Source of the DNA: Nansenia antarctica | Lineage: Eukaryota; Chordata; Actinopteri; Argentiniformes; Microstomatidae | Reading direction: 5' to 3' | Assembly: GCA_963989245.1 (NCBI GenBank) | Contig: OZ022348.1 | Coordinates: 29,303,623 to 29,367,622 of the forward strand | Length of the DNA stretch: 64,000 bases | Translations under genes and position numbers: made by a program | Part shown: positions 21,817-33,293 of the stretch, one piece after another | Numbering within the stretch: the stretch's first letter is position 1 | Layout of the letters: each line of letters opens with the position of its first letter | Notes under the pieces: generated by a model | Told to the model about the DNA's origin: nothing | Database searches by the model: none | What the model saw: only the letters and a program-made list of their open reading frames with translations

Positions 21817-22360
21817 ATGATTCTAGGGCGAATTGTGTGGCCAACAGCAGAGAGCGAAGACTCGGACGACGACTACTCCACCAATATCTCGCTACTTGAA
21901 TGCCGGTGTCGTGTGACTGGGTTCTTGAGGGAATATATTGAGAAAGATAAGTAATCGATTTGTATTGCTATTTATTCTAGACCGTTGTGTACGTGAATGT
22001 TCTGTTGTCTGACTTGCAGGTAAATTGAAATGTCCAATCGTATTCGACAGAACGTTTCAGGGAATGTAGTTACATTTTACAGCACTGTGGATGTCCAGTT
22101 GTCAAATAGTCATTTTGTTAAACGCGTGTCTTTTTTCTGCAGCCACATCAGAAGAACTGAACCAGCTTTTGAAGTTCTGGGTAGGGTGGAGTGTTCTGCC
22201 AGAAGTACTTCATGTTGAAGTTTGCTCGGTCCAGATGCCCACTTCAGCCACATGCTCAGAACTGTTAAAGCTACCTGGTCGCTACACATCCTTCCAGGAT
22301 TTTTCAAATGATCTTGTGGCTTCTGTGTCCACAACTGACACTGGATTTGGACTTCTCTAG
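21817..22360 (+). pseudogene. HECT-like 3' exons, unit 3 duplicate
   Basis: Exons 21817-21950 and 22143-22360, encoding the same C-terminal block ending DTGFGLL. The acceptor polypyrimidine run has one T fewer than in units 1 and 2, shared with unit 4. Confidence 0.8.
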
Positions 22361-22655
22361 TCACTCCGCCTGCCTGACCCCCAGCCTGTCTGCCGACCAC
22401 TCCACCTGCCTGACCCCCAGCCTGTCTGCCGACCACTCCGCCTGCCTGACCCCCAGCCTGTCTGCCGACCACTCCGCCTGCCTGTCTGCCTGTCTGCCGA
22501 CCACTCCGCCTGCCTGACCCCCAGCCTGTCTGCCGACCACGCCGCCTGCCTGACCCCCAGCCTGTCTGCCGACCACTCCGCCTGCCTGACCCCCAGCCTG
22601 TCTGCCGACCACTCCGCCTGCCTGACCCCCTGCCTGTCTGCCGACCACTCCGCCT
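22361..22655. repeat. 36-bp minisatellite, unit 3
   Basis: As in unit 2, with one repeat reading GACCACGCCGCC, shared only with unit 4. Just downstream a 17-bp segment (GCGGCCCCTCAACCCCC) present in units 1 and 2 is absent, which brings the Pro-rich tract into the frame of the YR Cys-rich block. Confidence 0.9.
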
Positions 22656-25600
22656 GCCGAAGCAAGCAGGCCCCCTCAACCCCCAGACCCTCAACGCCCG
22701 GACCCTCAACCCCCGGAACCTCAACACCCATTAGAGGATGCCCACATTGCCCACATTGCAGGCCACCCTCAACCCCCATTCCTATTGGATGCACACAGTG
22801 CCCACAGTGCAGGCAAATTTGGGTGGAGAACCAGGTAATGAAGAGGAGCCTGGAGATTCTTCAGGGAAAACTCGACTCCCTGAGGCCAACACCGGACGAA
22901 CGGATGCGCAAAAAAATATATACAAGGTCCCCCAAAACGAAACAAGCCGGCGTTCCTCGTTACAGTAAGTGTAATTATAATGCCATTATTAGTGTGGTTG
23001 CTGAAGGTTGTGGTTGTTGTTTTTTTATTTATTTTTATTTATTTATAGACTTAAATTCTAGTTTAGGTTATTCTGCATTTTCATTACTCTTACTGATCTG
23101 AACTTTTCTGTCTTCTTCAGTGAAAATTCTAAAGGAATATCACAGCCATGTCACAGGGCTAAATCCTACAAGGAAGAAGAGTGAAAATGCTGCGCAAACG
23201 AAGTCCCGCATAAATTCGTTTGTGGTGCATATGGCTAAAGGGCGGATCCCGCCCGTTACAATGAGTCACCTCAATGACACAAAACTGGCTCGGGAGTGAG
23301 TAAACATAAGAGAAAAACATGTTTGCCATTTGTATGGGCTGTTACCTGCATTTGTTTCCTCCCACAGTTCAAAGACATGCATGCTAGGTGGATTGGACTT
23401 ACCAAATTGCCCATATGTGTGTGTCCCTGCTAACCTAAATATAATAAATAAATAAATACATAATATGTATTTGTCTTAGATGGGTTGGCGTCCTCCATTC
23501 GAAGGACTTAGCTGTCACTACAATTCGACAGTACGTGATGGACGTCATGACGTTCATCAAGTATTTGAAGGATATGATGCCAGAGCCTGTAAGGGTCTCC
23601 CAACGGTCCCTCAGCCGGATCTGGCAAGAACTAAAATGTAGGATGAAGGACCTCAGCAGGGATGTTGTGGCGAGGCGCCAGAAGGTTCGCCAACAAAAAT
23701 CTGAAAACCTCCTCAGTGTCGACGCTCACTGGAGACTAATAAAGAAGGCCCCAGGCCAGATTAAAGCTGTTCTACGTGAGTAGCTAGATGTTTTCCATTT
23801 ATACAGCAATCAGAGTTAAGTGTCTTGCTCAAGGGTACCTTTTTCAAAATAAATATTTAGTATTATGCACAGGCATCTTGGATGGTCCTTCAGACCTTTA
23901 ATGGGCCTTCATATGTTAAATTCATAAATTGCTTTACAGTCTGGTGCTGGACAAAGGGGTAGGGTGGAGACAAATGATTTATTGTTTTTGTGCTTTCTGC
24001 AGAGAAAATGAAAGTGCAACGAGGAGATACCAACCTCAAAGAACGCTTCTTCGGCCTGCTGGGTGGGTACTTCTTGGCCTTAACTGGCCATAGGACAGGG
24101 GTACTGACCAACATGACAGTGGAGGAGGTGGAGAACCGGGAGGTGGACTCAGATGGCCGCGAGGTCATAAGAGTGAGTATACATTTTGTATTAATTTTAT
24201 ATTGCGTCCACCTTATGTAATATACAATAGACACACATCCACTTTTATGTTACTAGTCCCTGGCGTTTTATAGGCATTGAAATGACTCTTCTTACGTATG
24301 CATATAGGTCTCAGTTGAAAAAGAGATTCCGATCTCAATGTGATCACCTATTTAAATAAAGGACAACACACAGAAAGGGCATGGCCAGGGTGAGAATCAA
24401 ACCAGGGTGTGAATCGGGTCATTTTCGCTGTGAGGGCACAGTGCTCCACCTCTTCACAATGCTCTCCTTCTCTCTCTGACTACCAGCACTGATAGCTTGT
24501 AGTGTGCATATAGTGAGCCCACAATGTTTATTATTGATAGGGACTAATACCTTAAAAGTTATATGGTTATGTTATATTACACATGTTGGATGCTATATGA
24601 GTGCTATATGAGTGAATGGGTATGGCTTAAAGCCTGTTGGTATGGCATACAACACATGATTCCATTCCATTCTATTGCTCCATATTGCATAGGAGCTCTA
24701 GGGCCATCTAGTGGTTGGTCATTGAAAGCACACCTTTTCCAACATAATGTCCAACAGCTTAGCTTTCAGCCTGTCTGGTGGACGGCATGCATTTCTATGC
24801 CTGTGTATTGACATTGTCTGTGTTTGTAATATATAAAAGCATCCGTAACTACTACTATTAACTACCGGTAAGTAATGGTAATTGCTGGTAATTTCCTAGT
24901 AGTAACTAATTGGTAGCTCGTGGTAGCTCTTTAGTCTAACCCAAATGTATTATTTAATAGGTATTGGAACACAAGACAAATAGGCGGTTTGGTGGTGCCG
25001 CCTTGCCAGTCAAAAAGAAAGAAATAGGCTGGATGAAGGCATACCTGGTTCTCCGCCCGAAAATGCATGGTCAGCATTCAAAATATTTCTTCCACAACAA
25101 TGCCGGCGGCCGGTGCACGAGGCTGCCGCAATACTTTCGGCAGGAGTGGGCCAGGATGGGCCTACCAGGCAAGCCCACCTTTAGCCAGCTCAGGGCATCA
25201 ATGGCAACACATGTAAGCAAACATTTCTAGTTTTTATTTAAATATTTTGGAATGTGGTTAATTAATTGATGAACTTGTTGGGTGGCAGTGACTCAGGAGG
25301 TAGAGTCCTCGCCCAGCAACCAGAAATGCAGTAAATGCAGTCCATTTACCATTGTATCTTTGTCGCAGGCCCGGCGTACTTATGGGAAATAGGAAACGAA
25401 TAAAATTTGTGAGCTTATGTGCCATGACGCGGACACTAGTGCGAGATTTTACCAGGCCAATGCCACGGCAGAAGACCTCCATCAAAGGAGGACCATGTGC
25501 GAGCGTGCGGTGGAACAGCAGAGCAAAAGGAAGGGGAAGTTCCTTCGGGTTAGGGTTCAAGATTCTTCCGATTCTGATGATTCTGAAGAAGAGGAGGAGG

Positions 25601-25689
25601 AAGAGGGGGAAAGAGAGGATCATCAAGATTCGGAAGAACAGGAAGAGGATGATGAGGATGAAGAGAGGGAGGAAACAAACCAGGATGTA
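22656..25689 (+). pseudogene. Tyrosine recombinase gene, copy 3 (exons 1-6; nonsense in exon 6)
   Basis: Exons at about 22656-22964, 23121-23295, 23480-23775, 24003-24172, 24961-25212 and 25369-25689. Exon 1 is open from the last minisatellite repeats through a PSTPGPSTPGTSTP tract into CPHCPHC...CTQCPQC. Exon 6 carries the same TAG as copy 2 (25390-25392). Copy 3 is almost indistinguishable from copy 2 over its 3' two-thirds and from copy 4 over its 5' third, which dates it as the latest duplication. Confidence 0.75.
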
Positions 25690-25904
25690 CATTACTACAC
25701 AATACAGTGCATACTGGCAACTCACTTACAAATACAGTGAGCACTCGATGCCTCACACCAGTCAATACCTGGCCTTGTCACTCTTTGCATGTCCAAGAGT
25801 ACAGTATACTCACTATGTCCCATGTTATGGAAGTGTACATGTATGACAGTTTTAACTGGTCCTATAATCCAAATATTTTGAGTAAAATCGTCTTATTTTC
25901 ATAG

Positions 25905-26448
25905 ATGATTCTAGGGCGAATTGTGTGGCCAACAGCAGAGAGCGAAGACTCGGACGACGACTACTCCACCAATATCTCGCTACTTGAATGCCGGTGTCGT
26001 GTGACTGGGTTCTTGAGGGAATATATTGAGAAAGATAAGTAATCGATTTGTATTGCTATTTATTCTAGACCGTTGTGTACGTGAATGTTCTGTTGTCTGA
26101 CTTGCAGGTAAATTGAAATGTCCAATCGTATTCGACAGAACGTTTCAGGGAATGTAGTTACATTTTACAGCACTGTGGATGTCCAGTTGTCAAATAGTCA
26201 TTTTGTTAAACGCGTGTCTTTTTTCTGCAGCCACATCAGAAGAACTGAACCAGCTTTTGAAGTTCTGGGTAGGGTGGAGTGTTCTGCCAGAAGTACTTCA
26301 TGTTGAAGTTTGCTCGGTCCAGATGCCCACTTCAGCCACATGCTCAGAACTGTTAAAGCTACCTGGTCGCTACACATCCTTCCAGGATTTTTCAAATGAT
26401 CTTGTGGCTTCTGTGTCCACAACTGACACTGGATTTGGACTTCTCTAG
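25905..26448 (+). pseudogene. HECT-like 3' exons, unit 4 duplicate
   Basis: Exons 25905-26038 and 26231-26448, the same sequence as unit 3 by eye. They sit immediately upstream of the only YR copy with its 3' exons. Confidence 0.8.
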
Positions 26449-26743
26449 TCACTCCGCCTGCCTGACCCCCAGCCTGTCTGCCGACCACTCCACCTGCCTG
26501 ACCCCCAGCCTGTCTGCCGACCACTCCGCCTGCCTGACCCCCAGCCTGTCTGCCGACCACTCCGCCTGCCTGTCTGCCTGTCTGCCGACCACTCCGCCTG
26601 CCTGACCCCCAGCCTGTCTGCCGACCACGCCGCCTGCCTGACCCCCAGCCTGTCTGCCGACCACTCCGCCTGCCTGACCCCCAGCCTGTCTGCCGACCAC
26701 TCCGCCTGCCTGACCCCCTGCCTGTCTGCCGACCACTCCGCCT
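26449..26743. repeat. 36-bp minisatellite, unit 4
   Basis: By eye identical to unit 3, including GACCACGCCGCC and the absence of the 17-bp segment downstream. Confidence 0.9.
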
Positions 26744-29700
26744 GCCGAAGCAAGCAGGCCCCCTCAACCCCCAGACCCTCAACGCCCGGACCCTCAACCC
26801 CCGGAACCTCAACACCCATTAGAGGATGCCCACATTGCCCACATTGCAGGCCACCCTCAACCCCCATTCCTATTGGATGCACACAGTGCCCACAGTGCAG
26901 GCAAATTTGGGTGGAGAACCAGGTAATGAAGAGGAGCCTGGAGATTCTTCAGGGAAAACTCGACTCCCTGAGGCCAACACCGGACGAACGGATGCGCAAA
27001 AAAATATATACAAGGTCCCCCAAAACGAAACAAGCCGGCGTTCCTCGTTACAGTAAGTGTAATTATAATGCCATTATTAGTGTGGTTGCTGAAGGTTGTG
27101 GTTGTTGTTTTTTTATTTATTTTTATTTATTTATAGACTTAAATTCTAGTTTAGGTTATTCTGCATTTTCATTACTCTTACTGATCTGAACTTTTCTGTC
27201 TTCTTCAGTGAAAATTCTAAAGGAATATCACAGCCATGTCACAGGGCTAAATCCTACAAGGAAGAAGAGTGAAAATGCTGCGCAAACGAAGTCCCGCATA
27301 AATTCGTTTGTGGTGCATATGGCTAAAGGGCGGATCCCGCCCGTTACAATGAGTCACCTCAATGACACAAAACTGGCTCGGGAGTGAGTAAACATAAGAG
27401 AAAAACATGTTTGCCATTTGTATGGGCTGTTACCTGCATTTGTTTCCTCCCACAGTTCAAAGACATGCATGCTAGGTGGATTGGACTTACCAAATTGCCC
27501 ATATGTGTGTGTCCCTGCTAACCTAAATATAATAAATAAATAAATACATAATATGTATTTGTCTTAGATGGGTTGGCGTCCTCCATTCGAAGGACTTAGC
27601 TGTCACTACAATTCGACAGTACGTGATGGACGTCATGACGTTCATCAAGTATTTGAAGGATATGATGCCAGAGCCTGTAAGGGTCTCCCAACGGTCCCTC
27701 AGCCGGATCTGGCAAGAACTAAAATGTAGGATGAAGGACCTCAGCAGGGATGTTGTGGCGAGGCGCCAGAAGGTTCGCCAACAAAAATCTGAAAACCTCC
27801 TCAGTGTCGACGCTCACTGGAGACTAATAAAGAAGGCCCCAGGCCAGATTAAAGCTGTTCTACGTGAGTAGCTAGATGTTTTCCATTTATACAGCAATCA
27901 GAGTTAAGTGTCTTGCTCAAGGGTACCTTTTTCAAAATAAATATTTAGTATTATGCACAGGCATCTTGGATGGTCCTTCAGACCTTTAATGGGCCTTCAT
28001 ATGTTAAATTCATAAATTGCTTTACAGTCTGGTGCTGGACAAAGGGGTAGGGTGGAGACAAATGATTTATTGTTTTTGTGCTTTCTGCAGAGAAAATGAA
28101 AGTGCAACGAGGAGATACCAACCTCAAAGAACGCTTCTTCGGCCTGCTGGGTGGGTACTTCTTGGCCTTAACTGGCCATAGGACAGGGGTACTGACCAAC
28201 ATGACAGTGGAGGAGGTGGAGAACCGGGAGGTGGACTCAGATGGTCTGAGAGCGAGGTCATAAGAGTGAGTATACATTTTGTATTAATTTTATATTGCGT
28301 CCACCTTATGTAATATACAATAGACACACATCCACTTTTATGTTACTAGTCCCTGGCGTTTTATAGGCATTGAAATGACTCTTCTTACGTATGCATATAG
28401 GTCTCAGTTGAAAAAGAGATTCCGATCTCAATGTGATCACCTATTTAAATAAAGGACAACACACAGAAAGGGCATGGCCAGGGTGAGAATCAAACCAGGG
28501 TGTGAATCGGGTCATTTTCGCTGTGAGGGCACAGTGCTCCACCTCTTCACAATGCTCTCCTTCTCTCTCTGACTACCAGCACTGATAGCTTGTAGTGTGC
28601 ATATAGTGAGCCCACAATGTTTATTATTGATAGGGACTAATACCTTAAAAGTTATATGGTTATGTTATATTACACATGTTGGATGCTATATGAGTGCTAT
28701 ATGAGTGAATGGGTATGGCTTAAAGCCTGTTGGTATGGCATACAACACATGATTCCATTCCATTCTATTGCTCCATATTGCATAGGAGCTCTAGGGCCAT
28801 CTAGTGGTTGGTCATTGAAAGCACACCTTTTCCAACATAATGTCCAACAGCTTAGCTTTCAGCCTGTCTGGTGGACGGCATGCATTTCTATGCCTGTGTA
28901 TTGACATTGTCTGTGTTTGTAATATATAAAAGCATCCGTAACTACTACTATTAACTACCGGTAAGTAATGGTAATTGCTGGTAATTTCCTAGTAGTAACT
29001 AATTGGTAGCTCGTGGTAGCTCTTTAGTCTAACCCAAATGTATTATTTAATAGGTATTGGAACACAAGACAAATAGGCGGTTTGGTGGTGCCGCCTTGCC
29101 AGTCAAAAAGAAAGAAATAGGCTGGATGAAGGCATACCTGGTTCTCCGCCCGAAAATGCATGGTCAGCATTCAAAATATTTCTTCCACAACAATGCCGGC
29201 GGCCGGTGCACGAGGCTGCCGCAATACTTTCGGCAGGAGTGGGCCAGGATGGGCCTACCAGGCAAGCCCACCTTTAGCCAGCTCAGGGCATCAATGGCAA
29301 CACATGTAAGCAAACATTTCTAGTTTTTATTTAAATATTTTGGAATGTGGTTAATTAATTGATGAACTTGTTGGGTGGCAGTGACTCAGGAGGTAGAGTC
29401 CTCGCCCAGCAACCAGAAATGCAGTAAATGCAGTCCATTTACCATTGTATCTTTGTCGCAGGCCCGGCGTACTTATGGGAAAGAGGAAACGAATAAAATT
29501 AGTGAGCTTATGTGCCATGACGCGGACACTAGTGCGAGATTTTACCAGGCCAATGCCACGGCAGAAGACCTCCATCAAAGGAGGACCATGTGCGAGCGTG
29601 CGGTGGAACAGCAGAGCAAAAGGAAGGGGAAGGGGAAGTTCCTTCGGGTTAGGGTTCAAGATTCTTCCGATTCTGATGATTCTGAAGAAGAGGAGGAGGA

Positions 29701-30671
29701 AGAGGGGGAAAGAGAGGATCATCAAGATTCGGAAGAACAGGAAGAGGATGATGAGGACGAAGAGAGGGAGGAAACAAAGCAGGATGTGAGCATTATATTT
29801 TTGCAAGTATTGTAGCACTGTTTTGTTCAGTTAAATGCATACAATAGATAGACCTACAATGAGTTTCATTGCTACCCAATCATGGACAAATGTATTTAAG
29901 TTCAAGTAAGTGATATCCTGAAGGCTAAATAAACAGAACACCTTTTTGTAATCCACAGTCAGACCCTGAGTCTCCAGGTGTTTCAGGTGTTATGCCAACT
30001 ATGGGGAAGGGGAAGGGCAGGGGAAGCGATTCTGATGATTCTGAAGAAGAGGAGGAGGAAGAGGGGGAAAGAGAGGATCATCAAGATTCGGAAGAACAGG
30101 AAGAGGATGATGAGGACGAAGAGAGGGAGGAAACAAAGCAGGATGTGAGCATTATATTTTTGCAAGTATTGTAGCACTGTTTTGTTCAGTTAAATGCATA
30201 CAATAGATAGACCTACAATGAGTTGCATTGCTACCCAATCATGGACAAATGTATTTAAGTTCAAATAAGTGATATCCTGAATGCTAAATAAACAGAACAC
30301 CTTTTTGTAATAATCCACAGTCAGACCCTGAGTTTCCAGGTGTTTCAGGTGTTATGCCAACTGTTCCTCCCGTAAGTATTATGTGGCTACAACCTGATGA
30401 AATCAGTGGTAATCACCATTAATATGATTATTAAACGGTTATGACAACTACACAGCTGAAAGCATCATTTGTGTCCATTGTCAATGGAATTATTCCAAAG
30501 ACACTCATCAAATCTTTGCCCTTAATTTTTATTTATTTTTTTATTCAGAATGAGGACCGCATCTTCTTTTCACCAACCCTAACCCCCAGAATTCTGAGGA
30601 AACATTTACCCAGGGTTGTCTTACACACGATTCCACACAAAAAACTCAAGCGACAACTTGATTTTGAGTAG
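26744..30671 (+). pseudogene. Tyrosine recombinase gene, copy 4: nine exons, one 5-bp frameshift
   Basis: Exons at about 26744-27052, 27209-27383, 27568-27863, 28091-28265, 29054-29305, 29462-29785, 29959-30144, 30321-30371 and 30549-30671 (stop TAG). This is the only copy with the 3' end: exons 7-8 start SDPESPGVSGVMPT / SDPEFPGVSGVMPT, and exon 9 reads NEDRIFFSPTLTPRILRKHL ... LKRQLDFE. The catalytic set is present: Arg in TGHRTGVLTNMT, Lys hairpin, Arg in SQLRASMATH, His and Tyr in MCHDADTSARFYQ. Exon 6 lacks the TAG of copies 2 and 3. The single visible lesion is 5 extra bases in exon 4 (GGTCTGAGAGCGAGG instead of GGCCGCGAGG, about 28243-28255), which shifts the frame just before the donor. 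An alternative donor inside the insert cannot be excluded. In the second half of the HxxR motif Gln stands where His/Lys is usual. Confidence 0.78.
29671..30371 (+). repeat. 359-bp tandem duplication covering an acidic exon and its intron
   Basis: TTCTGATGATTCTGAAGAAG starts at 29671 and again at 30030. The copy includes the Glu/Asp run, the donor GTGAGC, the intron and the start of the next exon. The fusion exon 29959-30144 joins SGVMPT to a short basic run and a second acidic run, and the frame is kept (both copies end ...EETKQD). It doubles the acidic tail of YR copy 4. Confidence 0.9.
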
Positions 30672-30788
30672 ATCGAGGATTTCATTTTGACATCACACGG
30701 CAATGGACAAAAATTATGCCTTGAGCAGGACATTTTGGACGAGGACAGTTTGATCGAGATGGACGAGGACATTTAGACATTTTCATCG

Positions 30789-30873
30789 TTTTCACAGGCT
30801 GAAGGGGCCTTTTTATTTTATTTTCACAGGCTGAAGGGGCCTTTTTATTTTATTTTCACAGGCTGAAGGGGCC
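30789..30873. repeat. 32-bp tandem repeat (three copies) after the YR stop codon
   Basis: TTTTCACAGGCTGAAGGGGC recurs with period 32 (CACAGG at 30793, 30825, 30857), separated by TTTTTATTTTA. It is in the presumed 3' untranslated region; no AATAAA signal was spotted in it. Confidence 0.85.
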
Positions 30874-30902
30874 AGCTTACTTTTAACCCCTTATTTTTGG
30901 GT

Positions 30903-31310
30903 GGCATCACGGTGGTGTAGCGGTCTAAGCACTGGCCACTAGTGCATGCTGCCCACCGGGGACTGGGTTCGAATCCCAGCTCGCCAGATCCGGATATGGC
31001 TGGGGCACACACGGGGAGAGGCATATTGGGCGGCCGCTCCCGAGGGCGGGTATAGGAGTATTTCCGGACAAGGATCCGTCGCGCAACACCGCCCCCTAGG
31101 TGCCGGAATAACGGTGCTGGGCTCGAGGAGCCAGTCAGCTAGTCTGCCTGGCGGCCTCCTCTGGGACTGCCGGCCACGGGGTCGTGCGGCGGATCCTATG
31201 CAATAGGCAGGGGATAATTGGATGCTAGGTTGGGTTCAATTGGCTACCAAATTGGGTGAAAAAAGGGGATAAAATCTGAAGAAAAAAAAATATAAAAAAT
31301 AAATAAATTT
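30903..31310 (+). mobile_element. tRNA-derived SINE
   Basis: Head with an A-box-like TGGTGTAGCGG and B-box GGTTCGAATCCC at the spacing of a tRNA, a GC-rich body, and an A-rich tail (GAAGAAAAAAAAATATAAAA, then AATAAATAAAT). A clear target duplication was not identified. The plus orientation follows from the 3' A-rich tail. Confidence 0.75.
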
Positions 31311-31519
31311 GGGTGCTCATACTTTGAGGTCTGGATTTTTGGAACTACATCCTGGACAGCATATTCCTCAAAGGTCTTTGATGTCGTAGGAGACAATGAA
31401 TGCACAAGAGAGGAACCATCAATGATAATGGCATCACATTCTGGTTGTTTGTCAGGAGGAGAAATGGTAGCTTCCAGAATTTTTGAAACCTGAGACTTCT
31501 GGCCAGAGTGGAGTGTCAC
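31300..31519 (-). pseudogene. Fragment of a teleost transposon-associated protein
   Basis: Minus-strand frame with CDAIIIDGSSLVHSLSP and KTFEEYAVQDVVPKIQ. From memory the pattern (AIIxDGxxLVxxLxP...KTFxxYAxxxxxPxI) recurs in uncharacterised multi-exon fish proteins of mobile-element origin. Only this block remains; no start or catalytic motif is present. Confidence 0.4.
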
Positions 31520-31639
31520 TCAGTGCAGCAGGGAAAGGTTGATTCTCATGCTTAAAGAACTCAAGCAGGTCACACAAGGCGTTATCCCTTTAAACTTTCC
31601 TCACCACCAGGTTCAGTCGTTTTTAGCGGTGATAGTAGT

Positions 31640-32106
31640 TGTGACAAAGTTCCGGTTGGAAGCATAGTCTCGGCTGCCCGCTTAGAGATAAGTGTAGTTT
31701 CAGGACCAGTAGCCAGCTGCAGTGTGTAGTTCTTTCGCGTGCCTTATTGGGTATAGCTTACCCCATACTTGATTTTGCAGTGTTATGGTTGCCGTGTAGT
31801 TGCAGTGGTACTTGATTTTGCAGTGTGTTTATAGTGGTAGTGTGGGTTTATTGCGTGCCGTGTACATTTTAGAGCAGCACTATTCGGACTCTCCACCAGG
31901 GGGAGCCCAACTGGGCCTAGCTTATTAAGTATGGTAGCTGTGACTAGTGCCGCCCGACCACTCTGCCTTAGGGACTAATTTTATACTTTATATTACTGAT
32001 CCTGGTGCATGTGTTTTTAAATAAATTGTTAATAAACTTATTGTTGAAGTATATCGCCTCCTCTTGCTGTGTACTCAAGGATCCTAGCATAACCTGTACG
32101 GCTACA
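31640..32106 (+). repeat. LTR of an unassigned LTR retroelement
   Basis: Starts TGTGACAAAG and ends CGGCTACA, with polyadenylation-like AATAAATTGTTAATAAACTT (~32020-32040) and, directly after, ATTTTGGCGTTGTCGGCAG, typical in position and look of a primer-binding site. The last ~66 bp plus the adjoining bases recur in reverse orientation at 42078-42153. The internal region after it (32107-32196) is interrupted by the BEL/Pao insertion. No second LTR in direct orientation is in the window. Confidence 0.6.
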
Positions 32107-32108
32107 AT

Positions 32109-32126
32109 TTTGGCGTTGTCGGCAGT
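32109..32126 (+). promoter_or_regulatory. Putative primer-binding site of the LTR at 31640-32106
   Basis: TTGGCGTTGTCGGCAGTTCC lies 2-3 bases after the LTR end, as expected. I cannot name the tRNA with confidence. Confidence 0.45.
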
Positions 32127-32196
32127 TCCGTGCAATTTAACAATCGCTGTAGTTTAGGACTGTTCTGCGGATTCGCAACACTTTATTTGCCATTAG

Positions 32197-32201
32197 TAAC
32201 C
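32197..32201. other. Target-site duplication (left copy), TAACC
   Basis: Repeated at 40623-40627, directly outside the right LTR. Five bp is the usual length for BEL/Pao. Confidence 0.9.
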
Positions 32202-33291
32202 TGTTGTGAAGGCCCACAGTTTAGTGCCAGTTTTAGTTTCCCCAAACCAGCCCTATTTTGCCCCTGGTATTTCCTTTGTTATTTTCTATACTATTCTGTA
32301 CGTTTTATGAAGGTGTATGTATTATTATTGTACTGTTTATGTATATGTTTGATGACGTAGTATATCCGGGGTGTGTCCGTGACCCGGATGTTAGGTTCGG
32401 TGGTGTATATATAAGAGACGGAAGTAGTCCGCGAGTCAGTGTGTGATGAGAATCCGAACGAGAGAGACCGAACGAGAGAGAGTAAAGAGAAGCCAATCTA
32501 AGATGGCGGATTCAGCAACACGCACACCGTGCAGCAGCTGAAGACGCCAGGAAAGCGATTATTGAGTGTACCACTGTAGCCCGTTTAGTTGTGTTCCCGT
32601 TGGACCGCCTTGCCAGCAGCCGGCTGTTCAACGTTGGACCAAGCGAGACGCCAGCTGGACATAATCGTCGCCTCCACGAGCGGACTGCGACCGAACACTG
32701 ACTCCAGCGGAGCTTCGACGCGGACCACCGGACCTGGGCCCTTCACCTCGTTGTGGACCACGAAGACGGCCCTTTCCCTCCGCGTTGCTACGTCACCCTC
32801 CCCCTTTCGTCTGCTACCTTCATCGACGCACATGCCATCCAACCAGGCCTCAACGCGCACCACAGCCCTGGACTATAAGCCTGTTCAGGCCAGAGACTAT
32901 GAGTGAGTGATTGAGTGTGTGTGTGGCCGGCGGGGAGGGAATGTATATCTGGGGATGTATACCTCAGTCATGTATAATAAATGTGTTGTTCATATGTGAT
33001 ACCGTTACCGTGTGTTAGTTGTTTGTATGCTAATGCTAAGTACAAGGCTAATGCTAATGCTAGTTCCAATGCTAAATGCTAATGCTAATTACAAGGCTAA
33101 TGCTACTGCTAGTTCCAATGCTAAATGCTAATGCTAATTCCCATGCTAATGCTAACGATAGTAACTGCTAGTCTAACGGTTTGCTGGCGCCCCCTGCCTG
33201 TATCCTCCTACACTGCCTATTTAGCTCCATTAGTTAGATAACCAGCCCCTTCCTAAATTATACAGTCCTTTTCAGCTACTCCCTGGTTACA
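32202..33291 (+). repeat. 5' LTR of BEL/Pao (1,090 bp)
   Basis: TGTTGTGAAGG...CTGGTTACA. Contains TATATATAAGAG at ~32406 (TATA box of the U3), AATAAATGTG at ~32976 (polyadenylation-like) and a GCTAAT-rich short tandem region at ~33028-33165. Same as 39533-40622 apart from one substitution seen. Confidence 0.95.
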
Positions 33292-33293
33292 AT

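Larger units (their letters stand above)
13377..29785 (+). repeat. Tandem array of four ~4.1-kb units (HECT-like 3' exons + minisatellite + YR exons 1-6)
   Basis: The anchor CACAATACAGTGCATACTGG starts at 13381, 17514, 21610 and 25698, giving periods of 4,133, 4,096 and 4,088 bp. Each unit starts in the intron before the penultimate HECT-like exon and ends inside YR exon 6. At the joins the exon-6 reading ...CAGGATGT is followed by ACATTACTACAC, which matches the first unit's start only over ACTACACAATAC. The first duplication therefore used little homology. The fourth unit does not rejoin the HECT-like intron: it continues GTGAGC into the true YR intron 6. Units are almost identical, with diagnostic indels and substitutions. 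Confidence 0.95.

Noticed and set aside
32589..32906. 105-residue frame inside the BEL/Pao LTRs (again at 39920-40237)
   Set aside because: LTR leader sequence; repeated only because the LTRs are identical, with no known domain.
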